NCBI RefSeq assembly: GCF_000185965.1
Contig: NC_014924.1
Coordinates: forward strand, 2,790,001 to 2,854,000
From: Pseudoxanthomonas suwonensis 11-1
Lineage (GTDB): Bacteria; Pseudomonadota; Gammaproteobacteria; Xanthomonadales; Xanthomonadaceae
Reading direction: 5' to 3'
DNA: 64,000 bases
The notes below the pieces were generated by a model. It saw only the letters and a list, made by a program, of their open reading frames with translations. It did no database searches and was not told where the DNA came from. This document shows positions 1 to 8,816 of the stretch, piece by piece. The number at the start of each line of letters is the position of its first letter. The stretch's first letter is position 1. The translations under genes and the position numbers were made by a program.

Positions 1-2144
1 TCGGCCAGCACCGCCGGCGTGGGCGCCACGCTGCGCAGCTCGCCGCGGGTCCAGTTGCCGGCGGCGGTCCAGCGTACCGAGCCGAAGCGGCCCAGGTCGC
101 TGGAAGCCTCGAACGTCGCCTCCACGCCCTCGTTGCGGGTATTGGCCGCGTTGAGCAGGTAGGAGACCGCGTCGGCGCGCCCGTAGCCCAGCGACTGCAG
201 CAGCGGCAGCGCACCGGGATAGCTGTCGCCGGAGATCGAGGTGGAGGTGGCGATGCGGTTGTCCACGTCGATCCGGTACACGTCCAGCGCCGCGCTGGCG
301 CCGTCCCAGGGCTGGAACACCAGGCCGATGCTGTAATTTTCCGACTCCTCCGGTCTCAGCGGCCGCGCGCCCAGCGCCTGGGCCTGCGGCGAGCCCACCT
401 GCAGGGTGTAGGTCACGCCGGCCGGCGAGTTCTGGGTGAACTTGTGCGCCTGGGCGGCCAGTGCCGGCGCCTGGAAACCGGTGCTGGCGGTGCCGCGCAG
501 CGCCCAGCGCCGGCCCAGCTCCACGCGCGAGGACAGGCGCCAGGTCGAGGCGGTGCCGAAATCCTCGTAGTCCTCGTGGCGGGCGGCCAGGTCCACGGTC
601 CAGCGCTCCACCGGGTTGAGGGACAGGCCGGCGTACACCGCCCAGTTGTCGCGCCCGACCTCGACCGCGTCGTCTGGGCTGAAGCCGGCCAGCGCCTGCG
701 AGTAGCCCACCGCGCGGCTGTACGGCTTGCCGGCGTTGGGGCCGTCCAGGATCAGCCCGCCGCCGTGGGTGTAGGACTGCGGATCGCCGGCCCACTTGCG
801 GTAATCCTCCTGGCGCGCCTCCGCGCCCAGCGACAGTTCCAGCGGACTGGCCAGGCCGACCTCGAAGCCGCGGCGCAGGTCCAGGTTCCAGGTGGTGGCC
901 GCGTAGCGCACCTTGCCCAGGTAGAAGCTGGTCTGGCTGTCCAGGCCGAAGGTCGGGTTGATGGAGTCGTGGATATAGGCGCGGATCGCGTCCTGGCCGT
1001 GGGTCACGCTGGTTTCCCACTGCCAGTCGCCGGCCAGGCTGCCGCGCAGGCCGATGGTGCCGCCCACGCTCTGCTCGCGGATCTCCTCCTTCGGCTGGAA
1101 GCCGTCCGGATGGATCACGCGCACCACATCGTCGCGCCACACCGGGCGGAAGAACTGCGGCGCCCAGGCCTGGCGGCGGGCGTGGTTGAAGAACGCGAAC
1201 AGCTCGGTCGATTCGCCCAGCGGCGTACCGGCATTCGCGGTGAAGCCGCGCAGCTCGGACTTGCGCCGGCCGTTGATCGGCCAGCGCCACCTGCCGCGGT
1301 CGACCTCGTGTTCGCGCGGGTCCAGCGTGGCGCCTTCCGGGATCTGCGGCCGCCACACCGAGCCTGTGGGCACCACCGGGTTGCCGTCGGCATCGCGCAG
1401 GAAGAACAGCGGATAGTCCAGCGGCACGTCGGTGCTGGTGATGGTCGGGTCCTGGTCGTCGTACTGGATCGCGAAGTTGATGTAGCCCTCCTGGCCCAGG
1501 CCGAACCCCGCCCTGGCGGTGAGCGTGTGCAGCTCGCCCTCGCCGCCGTCGTTGACGCCGTAGCGGTAGGCCACCTCCCCGCCCTCGGCCTGCTGGCTGG
1601 TGATGATGTTGACCACGCCGGCGATGGCGTCCGAGCCGTAGATCGCCGAGGCACCATCGCGCAGCACCTCGAGGCGCTGGATCGCACCGGTCGGGAAGGT
1701 GGCCAGGTCCACCGGCGCCTGGCCGGTAAGACCGCCGGCGCCGAACAGCGCGGTGGTATGCCAGCGCTTGCCGTTGACCAGGACCAGGGTGTGGTTGGGA
1801 CTGAGGCCGCGCAGCTGGCCGACGCGGATCATGCTGCCCAGGTCCGAGGCATTGGCCCGCACGGGGGTGTTCCAGGCCGGCAGGGTGTTGTTGAGCGCCT
1901 CGAACAGGTCGGTGCGGGTGGTGCTTTCCAGTTCCTGGGCGCTGATCACGTCGATCGGCGCCGGGCTGTTCTCGATGGTGCGGCCGGTGGCACGCGCGCC
2001 GGTCACGGTCAGGCGGTCGAGGGTGGTGGCCACGCCGCTGCCGCTGGCATCCGGCTCGATCTTGGTTTCGGCGTGGGCTGGCGGCAGGAAGAGAAGCGCA
2101 GTGATCGAAAGGGCCAGTGCGCTGGCCCGGGGGAGCTTGTTCAT
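1..2144 (-). CDS. TonB-dependent outer-membrane receptor (C-terminus outside window)
   Basis: Reading leftwards from an ATG at 2144, about 714 codons are open to the window edge, so the end of the barrel is missing. A signal peptide (about residues 1-26, ending PAHA) is followed by a plug domain at about 55-170 with typical signatures (RGLSPNHTLVLVNG, LRDGASAIYGSDAIAGVVNI), then a long barrel region. Such receptors import ligands across the outer membrane using TonB-ExbBD energy. The ligand is not readable from sequence. A lipoprotein dipeptidase ends up to 76 bp upstream on the same strand, which suggests a peptide substrate; that is inference. Confidence 0.93.
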   Translation of the reverse strand, partial: MNKLPRASALALSITALLFLPPAHAETKIEPDASGSGVATTLDRLTVTGARATGRTIENSPAPIDVISAQELESTTRTDLFEALNNTLPAWNTPVRANASDLGSMIRVGQLRGLSPNHTLVLVNGKRWHTTALFGAGGLTGQAPVDLATFPTGAIQRLEVLRDGASAIYGSDAIAGVVNIITSQQAEGGEVAYRYGVNDGGEGELHTLTARAGFGLGQEGYINFAIQYDDQDPTITSTDVPLDYPLFFLRDADGNPVVPTGSVWRPQIPEGATLDPREHEVDRGRWRWPINGRRKSELRGFTANAGTPLGESTELFAFFNHARRQAWAPQFFRPVWRDDVVRVIHPDGFQPKEEIREQSVGGTIGLRGSLAGDWQWETSVTHGQDAIRAYIHDSINPTFGLDSQTSFYLGKVRYAATTWNLDLRRGFEVGLASPLELSLGAEARQEDYRKWAGDPQSYTHGGGLILDGPNAGKPYSRAVGYSQALAGFSPDDAVEVGRDNWAVYAGLSLNPVERWTVDLAARHEDYEDFGTASTWRLSSRVELGRRWALRGTASTGFQAPALAAQAHKFTQNSPAGVTYTLQVGSPQAQALGARPLRPEESENYSIGLVFQPWDGASAALDVYRIDVDNRIATSTSISGDSYPGALPLLQSLGYGRADAVSYLLNAANTRNEGVEATFEASSDLGRFGSVRWTAAGNWTRGELRSVAPTPAVLA

Positions 2145-2220
2145 TGGGGGCATCCGTGGGGGTGGGCCGTGGCGCCTGGGAGGGGAGCGGCGCCACGGCC
2201 CGTCAAAGGGGAGGAAGTGG

Positions 2221-3510
2221 TCAGCCCTGTGCGGCAGCCTCGGCGGCGCGCAACGCGCGCAGGAAGTTGCCGCCCCAGATCGCGGCGACCTGCTCGCGGG
2301 TGTAGCCGCGGCGCAGCAGCTCGGCGGTGACGTTGGCCGCGTCGGCCTCGCTGTCGAAGCCCTCGACGCCGGCGCCGTGGTCGAAGTCGGTGCCGATGCC
2401 CACGTGCTCCACGCCGATGCGCCTGGCGATGTAGTCGATGTGGTCGACCAGGTCGGACAGCGTGGCCGGCTGCTCGTTCTTCTTCAGCGCGTCGAGGAAG
2501 CGGTCGCGCGTGGCGGTGTCGAGCGCCTCGGATCCCTCGTTGGCGACCGTGAACTGCGCCGGCAGCCCGACCTCGCTGCGCAGTTGGCCGATGCGCTCGC
2601 GCCAGGCGTCGTCGGGCCCGCGCAGGTACGGCTTGAACGGCGTCACCAGCACCACCCCGCCCTTGGCCTTGACCAGGTCCAGTTCCTCGTCGGAGAGGTT
2701 GCGGCCGTTGTCCACCAGCGCGCGGGCATTGGAATGGGTGGCCACCACCGGCGCGCGACTCAGCTCCAGCACCTGCTTCACCCCGGCGGGGGTGAGCTGG
2801 GAGACGTCGATCAGCACGCCGAGATCGTTGAAGCGCGCCACCGCCTGGCGGCCGAGTTCGCTCAGGCCGCCATGGCGTTCGGCCACCCCGTCCTGCGGAC
2901 GCGAGGAATCGGCGAAGGCGTTGTGCCCGGCATGGGTCAGCCCGGCCACGCGCACGCCGGCCTGGTGGAAGCGGTCGAACGCGGCCAGGTCGGTGCCGAG
3001 GATGCGCGCGTTCTGGAAGCCCAGCAGCACCGCGACCTTGCCCTCGCCATGCAGGCGCTCGACGTCGCCGGCGCTGCGCGCCAGTTCGGCCTGGCCGTTG
3101 GAGCCGGCGATCCACTCCTGCACCGCCGCCAGTTTGGCGTCGGCATCCTGCCTGGCCTTGGCCAGGCCCTGGGCATCCTCCGGGCCGGGGCCGACCGCGA
3201 TCGAGAACACGATCGCGTCCACCCCACCCTGGCGCACGCGCTCGAAGCTGGTGCGCTTGCCGTCGCCTTCCAGCCAGTAGCGCTTCGGCGTATCGGGCAG
3301 CAGCACGTCGGCATGGCCATCGAGCACCAGCACCTCGCGGTGGACCGCGGCCGGGCCGGCGGAGGCGGTAGCGCCGGGGGACTGGCCAGGCGCGGCGGTG
3401 GGCTCCGGGTTGGCGTTCTTCTCGCCGCAGGCGGCCACCGCCAGCGACAGGACCAGGGCGGCGATGGTGCGGGACAGCGGCAGCGGGCGATGCAGGTGCA
3501 GTGCGGACAT
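2221..3510 (-). CDS. M19 (renal-dipeptidase family) lipoprotein dipeptidase, variant metal site
   Basis: A 429-residue protein with a lipobox at Cys28 (SLAVAAC), so probably an envelope lipoprotein. The M19 fold is recognisable from DGHAD (His66, Asp68), THSN (His259) and GTDFDHG (Asp375). At the two other metal-ligand positions known from human DPEP1, the bridging Glu is replaced by Gln166 (LLGFQNA) and the first beta-site His by Gln238 (IDVSQL). Family members hydrolyse dipeptides, including those with a D-residue at the C-terminal position. The altered site may hold one metal or act on another substrate. It lies 76 bp upstream of the TonB receptor, likely one operon. Confidence 0.88.
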   Translation of the reverse strand: MSALHLHRPLPLSRTIAALVLSLAVAACGEKNANPEPTAAPGQSPGATASAGPAAVHREVLVLDGHADVLLPDTPKRYWLEGDGKRTSFERVRQGGVDAIVFSIAVGPGPEDAQGLAKARQDADAKLAAVQEWIAGSNGQAELARSAGDVERLHGEGKVAVLLGFQNARILGTDLAAFDRFHQAGVRVAGLTHAGHNAFADSSRPQDGVAERHGGLSELGRQAVARFNDLGVLIDVSQLTPAGVKQVLELSRAPVVATHSNARALVDNGRNLSDEELDLVKAKGGVVLVTPFKPYLRGPDDAWRERIGQLRSEVGLPAQFTVANEGSEALDTATRDRFLDALKKNEQPATLSDLVDHIDYIARRIGVEHVGIGTDFDHGAGVEGFDSEADAANVTAELLRRGYTREQVAAIWGGNFLRALRAAEAAAQG

Positions 3511-3692
3511 GGGGATTCCCGTGGAGAGGTTTCAGGCAAGGCGATCCCGTGGCTGCCCGCGGCGGGCAACCAGGACGAGCACCAGGGCATGGGGCGCGGC
3601 GCGCCCGGGTCAGTGCGTCGGCGCGTGCGCGCGGCTACATCGCGCTTGGGCTGCCGGGACCTGCAGCAAGGCGCGTGGCAGGAACGTAGGCA

Positions 3693-4985
3693 TCAACGTG
3701 CGGCCGTGCCCGCGTAGGGATCGGGTTCGGCCAGCAGCTCGTCCAGCAGGGCGTTGAACCTGGCCACGTACTGCTCGTAATACTCGCCGGTCACGGTGCC
3801 GGTATAGCCGGTGTAGATCTCGCGGACCTCGCCTCTGCGGTCGATGATGATCGTGGTCGGGAACGCGGCCATGTAGTTCAGGCCCCGCAACCGTTCGGTG
3901 GCGAGTTTCTTGTCGGCCAGGCCGCCGTAGACGATGTCGTAGCGGATGTCGAAGAAGTCGCGGAACCGGCCCAGGCGCTGCTGGAAGTACTCGAAGCTGT
4001 CCTCCTGCTCGAAGGCCACGGCGATGGCCTCCACGCCGCGCTGCTGGTTCTGCCGGAACCACGGCGCCAGGAACTGTGTCTGGTCGGTGCAGTTCGGGCA
4101 CCAGGTGCCGATCACCTCGACGATCACCACCTTGCCGCGGTACTTGTCGTCCCTCAGCGAGACCGGACGGCCCTGCAGGTCGGGGAAGCTGAAGTCCAGG
4201 GTGCGCTGGCCGTCCTTGAGGTAGGTCAGGCGGTAGGGATCGGGCAGCTCCACCTCGTCGCTGCGGTGGCCCTCGAACTTGGCCACGTTGTAGATGCCGA
4301 AGTTGATCGCACCCTGGATCTGGCCGTCCTCGATGGTGCCGCGGATCAGCACCGGGCTGGGGCCGCTGAAGTGCGACAGCCAGAAGCGGTCGCCCTGCAC
4401 CACGCCTTCCAGCTCGCGGGTGTCGCCGACCACGGTCATGAACACCCCGGTCAGGCGCGTGCCTTCCTGCTTCAGCAGCGCGACCTGGTTCTGGCCGGCA
4501 CTGCGGTCACGGTTGAGGATGGCCCACTTGCCGTCGAGGCTGGCCTCGCTGCCGATGTCCCTGCCGGGCTGCACGAAGCGCCACTCCCGGCCGTGCTCGG
4601 CGACGAAGGCCAGGTCGTTGGCGCCGTTGCGCCTGGGCACCAGGTCCCGGTAGTGGCCCACCAGGCGCCTGCCGCCGGAACCCTCCTCCACCCGTGCCTC
4701 AAGCGCGGCGTCATAGGTGTTCATCAGCGCGCGGATGCTGCCGTCGGGCTGGCGCTCCACCACGAAGTGGTCGCGGCGGCTGCCGTTGATCAGGGTCAGG
4801 CGCGGAGCTTCACTGTCCAGCCCGGTGAGTTCGAAGTTGAACGGCAACACCTCGCCATTGACGGCGAATTCGCCGCGCCAGCGCCCTTCCGCCGGCTGCG
4901 GCGCGGCGGCCAGCGCCTGCGCGGCGCACAGCGCCAGCATCAGGCCAAGGCCGTGGCGGAGGATGGAGCGGTAGGCGTGGCGCAT
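3693..4985 (-). CDS. Exported TlpA-like thioredoxin-fold protein
   Basis: A 430-residue protein with a signal peptide (about 1-28, LAAAPQ junction). Residues about 30-245 form an unassigned beta-rich region; residues about 262-425 are a TlpA/peroxiredoxin-type thioredoxin domain with the redox motif WCPNC (Cys296, Cys299). The C-terminal part keeps the cis-Pro-like FPTT motif. It probably acts in the periplasm as a thiol:disulfide reductase; the partner is unknown. I chose the ATG at 4985 because it directly precedes the signal peptide; an upstream in-frame start would add 72 low-complexity residues. Confidence 0.85.
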   Translation of the reverse strand: MRHAYRSILRHGLGLMLALCAAQALAAAPQPAEGRWRGEFAVNGEVLPFNFELTGLDSEAPRLTLINGSRRDHFVVERQPDGSIRALMNTYDAALEARVEEGSGGRRLVGHYRDLVPRRNGANDLAFVAEHGREWRFVQPGRDIGSEASLDGKWAILNRDRSAGQNQVALLKQEGTRLTGVFMTVVGDTRELEGVVQGDRFWLSHFSGPSPVLIRGTIEDGQIQGAINFGIYNVAKFEGHRSDEVELPDPYRLTYLKDGQRTLDFSFPDLQGRPVSLRDDKYRGKVVIVEVIGTWCPNCTDQTQFLAPWFRQNQQRGVEAIAVAFEQEDSFEYFQQRLGRFRDFFDIRYDIVYGGLADKKLATERLRGLNYMAAFPTTIIIDRRGEVREIYTGYTGTVTGEYYEQYVARFNALLDELLAEPDPYAGTAAR

Positions 4986-5435
4986 GTCGATTCCCGTGAC
5001 GGAGGTCGGGCAGCGGGCGGGGTCATGGGCGCGGCGGAACGCGACCTCTGGCTGCCCTGCGAATGTAGGCAGCGCGTGCCGGCGCCTCCAGATGCCAGGG
5101 ACCTGAAAGTGATGACGATTGCTCCACAGGACATGAGGCGGCGGCATTGGAGTGGCTGGCGGGAGCCGTGCCTCCGGGGGGCGGGAACTGCGGCCCGACA
5201 TCCCGCCGTCGTCCCGGCGCGCTTCCAGCAGACGAATGCCTGGTCACGCGGGCTCCAGTGCCTTTCGCTCCCATGGCATTGATCCCGGCGATCGGCAGCG
5301 CTCGCGGATTGGAAGCGCTGCAGCACCGGAAGTTGCCGGGTCCCGGCCTGCGCCGGGCCGACGGGGGTCGGGTCTACTGGGCGCGGTTACCGCGGCCGTG
5401 GCTGTCGGGCAACGGCGCCGGATGGCCCAGGCGAG
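4986..5435. other. Intergenic, no gene recognised
   Basis: About 450 bp between two minus-strand genes. Open frames on both strands look like compositional shadows (Arg/Pro/Ala-rich, no family resemblance, no convincing ribosome binding site). It should contain the promoter of the TlpA-like gene, but I could not pick a credible -35/-10 pair. Confidence 0.5.
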
Positions 5436-5984
5436 CTACTGCCGCCCGCTTTCCACGAACTCGCGTTCGCGCTGCTGCAGGGCGCGGCGCAGGGCGGCGT
5501 CGGGTTGCAGGTCGCGGCCCCAGCGGCGGTAGCTGTCGGCCATCGACAGGCGCAGCGCGTAATGCGGATCTGCCGCGTTTTCCGCGCGCAGTTCGGCCAC
5601 CACCCCGGTCCAGCCGCCTTGCCTGCCCAGCCGTGCGCGGGCACGCACCACGCTGCGGCAGTCGCTCTGCAACGCGCGGGCGAGGAAGCAGGCGTACCAG
5701 GCGTCGCCGGCGTTCCAGCCGGGCTGGGCGAGCAGGCCACGCACATAGGCGCGCGAGGCGCCGGCGTAGCGCTCCACCTCGGCGGCGAAGGTTTCCGGAT
5801 AGGTGGAGGCGTAGCGGTCGATATCGGCCAGCTGGCGGTCGAGCCAGGCATCGCCGGTGTCGTAGTGCGGGCGTTCGGACGCCTCGCTTGCCGGCCCAGG
5901 CGAGGCCTGCGCGTGGGCGGTGGGCAACACGCCCATGCCCAGGCAGGCGGCCAGCAGCAGGATCGGCAGCGTGGTGCGACTCAT
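5436..5984 (-). CDS. Exported protein of unknown function
   Basis: A 182-residue protein with a clear signal peptide (about 1-25, ending AHAQ). The mature part is helical and rich in Trp, Tyr and Arg, with repeats of the kind RAYVRGLLAQPGWNAGD and WYACFLARAL, reminiscent of short helical-repeat proteins, but I recognise no family. The start at 5984 is chosen because the signal peptide begins there. It is separated by only 52 bp from the HAD phosphatase gene upstream, so the two may be cotranscribed. Confidence 0.7.
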   Translation of the reverse strand: MSRTTLPILLLAACLGMGVLPTAHAQASPGPASEASERPHYDTGDAWLDRQLADIDRYASTYPETFAAEVERYAGASRAYVRGLLAQPGWNAGDAWYACFLARALQSDCRSVVRARARLGRQGGWTGVVAELRAENAADPHYALRLSMADSYRRWGRDLQPDAALRRALQQREREFVESGRQ

Positions 5985-6036
5985 GGCCCCATTGTGCCGC
6001 GAGGGCGCCACCGCGCGAACCCGGCGGGCCATGGGC

Positions 6037-6762
6037 TCAGCCGGCCGCCACATCCGCCACGATCCCGGCGATGGCTTCGGGGAGTTCCGCCGCGCTGGCC
6101 ACGGTCCGCACGCGCGGGTGTTCCTCGGCCAGGCCGTGCTCGGCCTCGTGCGCCCAGGTGATGGCATAGGGCACGTGCACGCCCCAGCCGCCCAGGCGCA
6201 CCACCGGTTCGATGTCCGAGCGCAGCGAGTTGCCGACCATCACGAACTGCTGCGGCTCGATCCCGAACTCGGCCAGCACCCGCGCATAGGTGGGCGGATC
6301 CTTCTCGGACACGATCTCGATGCGCGGGAACAGGTCAGCCAGTCCGGAGCGGGCGATCTTGTCCTCCTGGTGGAACAGGTCGCCCTTGGTCACCAGCACC
6401 ACCGGCCAGCGCGCGGCCACGGCCTCGACCGCCTCGCGGATGCCGTGCAGCAGTTCGACCGGATGGCCCAGGGTGTCGCGGCCGATGTCCACCACCTGCT
6501 GCAGGTCGCGGGCGGAGATGCGGGCATCGGTCAGCTCGATGGCGGCCTCGATCATCGACAGGGTCATGCCCTTTACGCCGTAGCCGAACACCTTGAGGTT
6601 GCGGCGCTCGACCTCGAGCAGGTGGCGCAGGGTGCGTGCGTCGTGCAGGTCGATGTAGCGGCCGATGATCTCCTCGTAGCGCTTCTCCGCGGCGCGGTAG
6701 TAGTCCTCGCTGCGCCACAGGGTGTCGTCGCCGTCGAAGCCGACCAGGCGGATGTCTTGCAT
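6037..6762 (-). CDS. HAD-superfamily hydrolase
   Basis: A 241-residue soluble protein with all HAD motifs: motif I FDGDDTLW (nucleophile Asp10, Asp12), motif II in VLVTKGD, a lysine in motif III (EIVSEKD) and motif IV VGNSLRSDIEP. The helical cap inserted after motif I puts it in the C1 phosphatase group. It probably dephosphorylates a small phosphometabolite in the cytoplasm; the substrate cannot be told. It has no signal peptide. Confidence 0.9.
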   Translation of the reverse strand: MQDIRLVGFDGDDTLWRSEDYYRAAEKRYEEIIGRYIDLHDARTLRHLLEVERRNLKVFGYGVKGMTLSMIEAAIELTDARISARDLQQVVDIGRDTLGHPVELLHGIREAVEAVAARWPVVLVTKGDLFHQEDKIARSGLADLFPRIEIVSEKDPPTYARVLAEFGIEPQQFVMVGNSLRSDIEPVVRLGGWGVHVPYAITWAHEAEHGLAEEHPRVRTVASAAELPEAIAGIVADVAAG

Positions 6763-6827
6763 GGGAGGTCCTGTGCGCGGGCGCCGTCACGGCGGGCGTG
6801 CAGGATAGCGCGGGCCGGGCCGGCACG

Positions 6828-6858
6828 AAAAAGGGAAGCGGGCCGTAGCCCGCTTCCC
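6828..6858 (-). terminator. Rho-independent terminator of the EF-hand gene
   Basis: A perfect 11-bp stem (6833-6843 with 6848-6858, loop CGTA) is followed on the minus strand by a run of five T. It sits 35 bp after the stop codon of the minus-strand EF-hand gene. Confidence 0.85.
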
Positions 6859-6892
6859 TGGTCACTGCCATGGTCCAGCCTGGCTGAGGCTG

Positions 6893-7243
6893 TTACGGCG
6901 TGGCGCTGCCGCCCTGCTGCTGGTTCTGGATGAAGGTGCGGTACTCCTCGGCGGTCAGTTCGCCGTCGCCGTCGGTATCAGCGGTGGCGAACACGCCCGA
7001 GAGCGCGGCATGGGCCTTGGCCTCGTCGCGGCTGATGCTGCCGTTGCCGTCCTTGTCCAGGTCGGCCCAGCTCTGGCCCTGGCCGCTGCCGGACTGCGGT
7101 GCCTGCGTGGCGGCGGGGGTGCCACCCTGGGTCGGGGCCGGCTGGCCGGTGGGCTCGGTGCTCTGCGCGAACGCCAGCGGCGCGGCGGCAATCATTCCCA
7201 GGAACAGCAGGCCGGTCGGGGTGCGGGTGTTGAGCTTCTTCAT
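6893..7243 (-). CDS. Exported EF-hand calcium-binding protein
   Basis: A 116-residue protein with a signal peptide (about 1-26, ending AFAQ), a Gly/Thr/Pro/Gln-rich linker (about 27-57) and two EF-hand loops, DKDGNGSISRDE and DTDGDGELTAEE, with standard Asp/Asn and Glu ligands. It probably binds calcium in the periplasm. The start at 7243 (MKKLN) is chosen for the signal peptide; the open frame extends 40 codons upstream without coding character. A strong terminator follows at 6828-6858, so it is likely a single-gene unit. Confidence 0.88.
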   Translation of the reverse strand: MKKLNTRTPTGLLFLGMIAAAPLAFAQSTEPTGQPAPTQGGTPAATQAPQSGSGQGQSWADLDKDGNGSISRDEAKAHAALSGVFATADTDGDGELTAEEYRTFIQNQQQGGSATP

Positions 7244-7447
7244 GTAGGCGTACTCCGTCGGTGGAAGACGTGACTGCTTGCTGCAGAACACGAGTGCACC
7301 TTGCGCCGCTCGCGATGAACCGGAACGCGGCCGAGACCAGGCATCAAACATCGCTTTAACCACCCGCGCGCCGCGGCGTTGTAGCCGCTGGTTAGGGATC
7401 CGTGTGGACGGAGTTACATGCGCCTTGGAACGTGCGCCATGCCGCGC

Positions 7448-7840
7448 TTATGCGGCCTGGTCCGGGCCGTTTCCAGCATCGTGCGGGGCATTCCGGTGGC
7501 TGAACAGCCACCAGCCCAGGACCGCGCCGGAGACCGCACCGATCACTTCCAGCATCACCCGGGTGCCGAGGTTGTCGGCGTCGTGGATGCCCTGCAGCGC
7601 CAGGCGCGCGTACAGAGGCGACTCCAGCTTGACCATGCCGATGTAGAACAGGTTCCAGGTGTCCAGGCCCGCGGCGATCACGGTGGCGATCACCGCGCCC
7701 CAGCCGAGCTGGTGCCCGATCTGCATCCCGGTGCGCCGCCCCAGCCACGACCACAGCCCATACACCAGCACGCCGATGAGGAAGGCGATCAGGCCGGCTT
7801 CGAGGCAGCCAAGCAGGCCGGTATGCAGGGGCAGGTTCAT
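7448..7840 (-). CDS. Small integral membrane protein, unknown function
   Basis: A 130-residue protein with about four hydrophobic segments (around residues 12-32, 45-62, 70-85 and 95-113) and a short polar tail. No catalytic motif is visible. The ATG at 7840 starts directly before the first membrane segment. It follows the CPXCG protein gene by 61 bp on the same strand and may be a distal part of that unit. Confidence 0.72.
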   Translation of the reverse strand: MNLPLHTGLLGCLEAGLIAFLIGVLVYGLWSWLGRRTGMQIGHQLGWGAVIATVIAAGLDTWNLFYIGMVKLESPLYARLALQGIHDADNLGTRVMLEVIGAVSGAVLGWWLFSHRNAPHDAGNGPDQAA

Positions 7841-7901
7841 CGGACGGGCAGGACCTTGGGGCAAATGGCCGACAAGTCTAGCCGCCACGCGCGTCCGGCG
7901 T

Positions 7902-8090
7902 TCAGTCCCCGCCCTCGCGCCTCGCTGCCAGCGAGGCCTGGCCCCCGGCGTCCACGGCCACGTCCAGCAGGATCGGCTGGCAGCAGACCTGGCAGTCCTC
8001 CACGTACTGCTGGTCGCCGGCGCCGGCATCGACCGCGGTGTCGAACGACTCGCCGCACCACGGGCACTGCACGGTCAGCCACTCTTCCAT
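7902..8090 (-). CDS. CPXCG-type cysteine-rich small protein
   Basis: A 62-residue protein with two zinc-ribbon-like cysteine pairs, CPWC near residue 9 and CQVC near residue 33. This matches the widespread uncharacterised CPXCG family of roughly 60-residue proteins. It presumably binds a metal and is cytoplasmic; its role is unknown. The gene lies 23 bp after the D,D-dipeptidase gene on the same strand, so it could be cotranscribed with the murein-peptide genes. Confidence 0.8.
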   Translation of the reverse strand: MEEWLTVQCPWCGESFDTAVDAGAGDQQYVEDCQVCCQPILLDVAVDAGGQASLAARREGGD

Positions 8091-8113
8091 CACATACCTC
8101 CGCCATGCGTCCT

Positions 8114-8806
8114 TCAGCGCACCGGCACGTCGTAGGCGGTGCACGGATCCGGCTCGGGCTGGAAGGTGTAATGCCACCACTCCTGCGGGTAGTTGCGGAA
8201 ACCCCGCGCCTCCATCGCCGCAAGCAGGCGCTCGCGGTTGGCCTGCTGCTCCGCGCCCACCGGCGCGCCGGTATGCGCAGCCGGGTCGAAGAAGTCGAAC
8301 GGCGTGCCCATGGACAGCGGCTCGCAGCCGGCATCGCTGCAACGGACCAGGGTCAGGTCCACGGTGGCGCCGCGGCTGTGGCCGGAGGTATCGGCGATGT
8401 AGCCGGGCACCAGGCTGTGCTTGTCCACCCGCGGATACCAGCGGGCCTTCTGCCGCGGATCGTCGGGCTCTTCGGCCCAGTCCATGAACGCCTCCACCGC
8501 GGTCACCGGGCGGTAGCAGTCGTAGACCAGCAGGCCCAGCCCTTCGGCCTGCAGGTCCAGCTGCACCTGGGCGAGGGCCCCGGCCACCTGCGGCAGCAGC
8601 AGGCAGGCGTCGGCCTCGTAGCCGGGCACGGGGGCGCCAGTGAAGTTGTTGGGGCCGGAGTAGCGCGCCTCGACCCGGATGCCGGGCCCCAGCGTGCGCA
8701 CCTCGGCCAGCCCGGCCTCCGCGGCCGTCTCCGCCGGCGACACCTGCACCTCGCAGGCCATGGCGGCCGGCGCCAGCAGCAGGAGTGCCAGCAGGCGGGA
8801 GCGCAT
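8114..8806 (-). CDS. Exported M15 D-alanyl-D-alanine dipeptidase (VanX/DdpX type)
   Basis: A 230-residue protein with a short signal peptide (about 1-18, PAAMAC, possibly a lipoprotein Cys). The M15D zinc signature is present: SGHSRGATVD (His and Asp ligands) and EWWHY (catalytic Glu and third His ligand). The YDCYRP segment, which provides the conserved Arg, is also kept. VanX/DdpX enzymes split free D-Ala-D-Ala. Ten bp downstream of the serine hydrolase gene, it fits a peptidoglycan-peptide degradation operon, releasing D-Ala from stem-peptide ends in the periplasm. Confidence 0.9.
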   Translation of the reverse strand: MRSRLLALLLLAPAAMACEVQVSPAETAAEAGLAEVRTLGPGIRVEARYSGPNNFTGAPVPGYEADACLLLPQVAGALAQVQLDLQAEGLGLLVYDCYRPVTAVEAFMDWAEEPDDPRQKARWYPRVDKHSLVPGYIADTSGHSRGATVDLTLVRCSDAGCEPLSMGTPFDFFDPAAHTGAPVGAEQQANRERLLAAMEARGFRNYPQEWWHYTFQPEPDPCTAYDVPVR

Positions 8807-8816
8807 GCGGCGGGCC

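Noticed and set aside
444-2330. Plus-strand open frame of 628 codons
   Set aside because: Antisense to the partial TonB receptor, whose own frame shows signal peptide and plug motifs.
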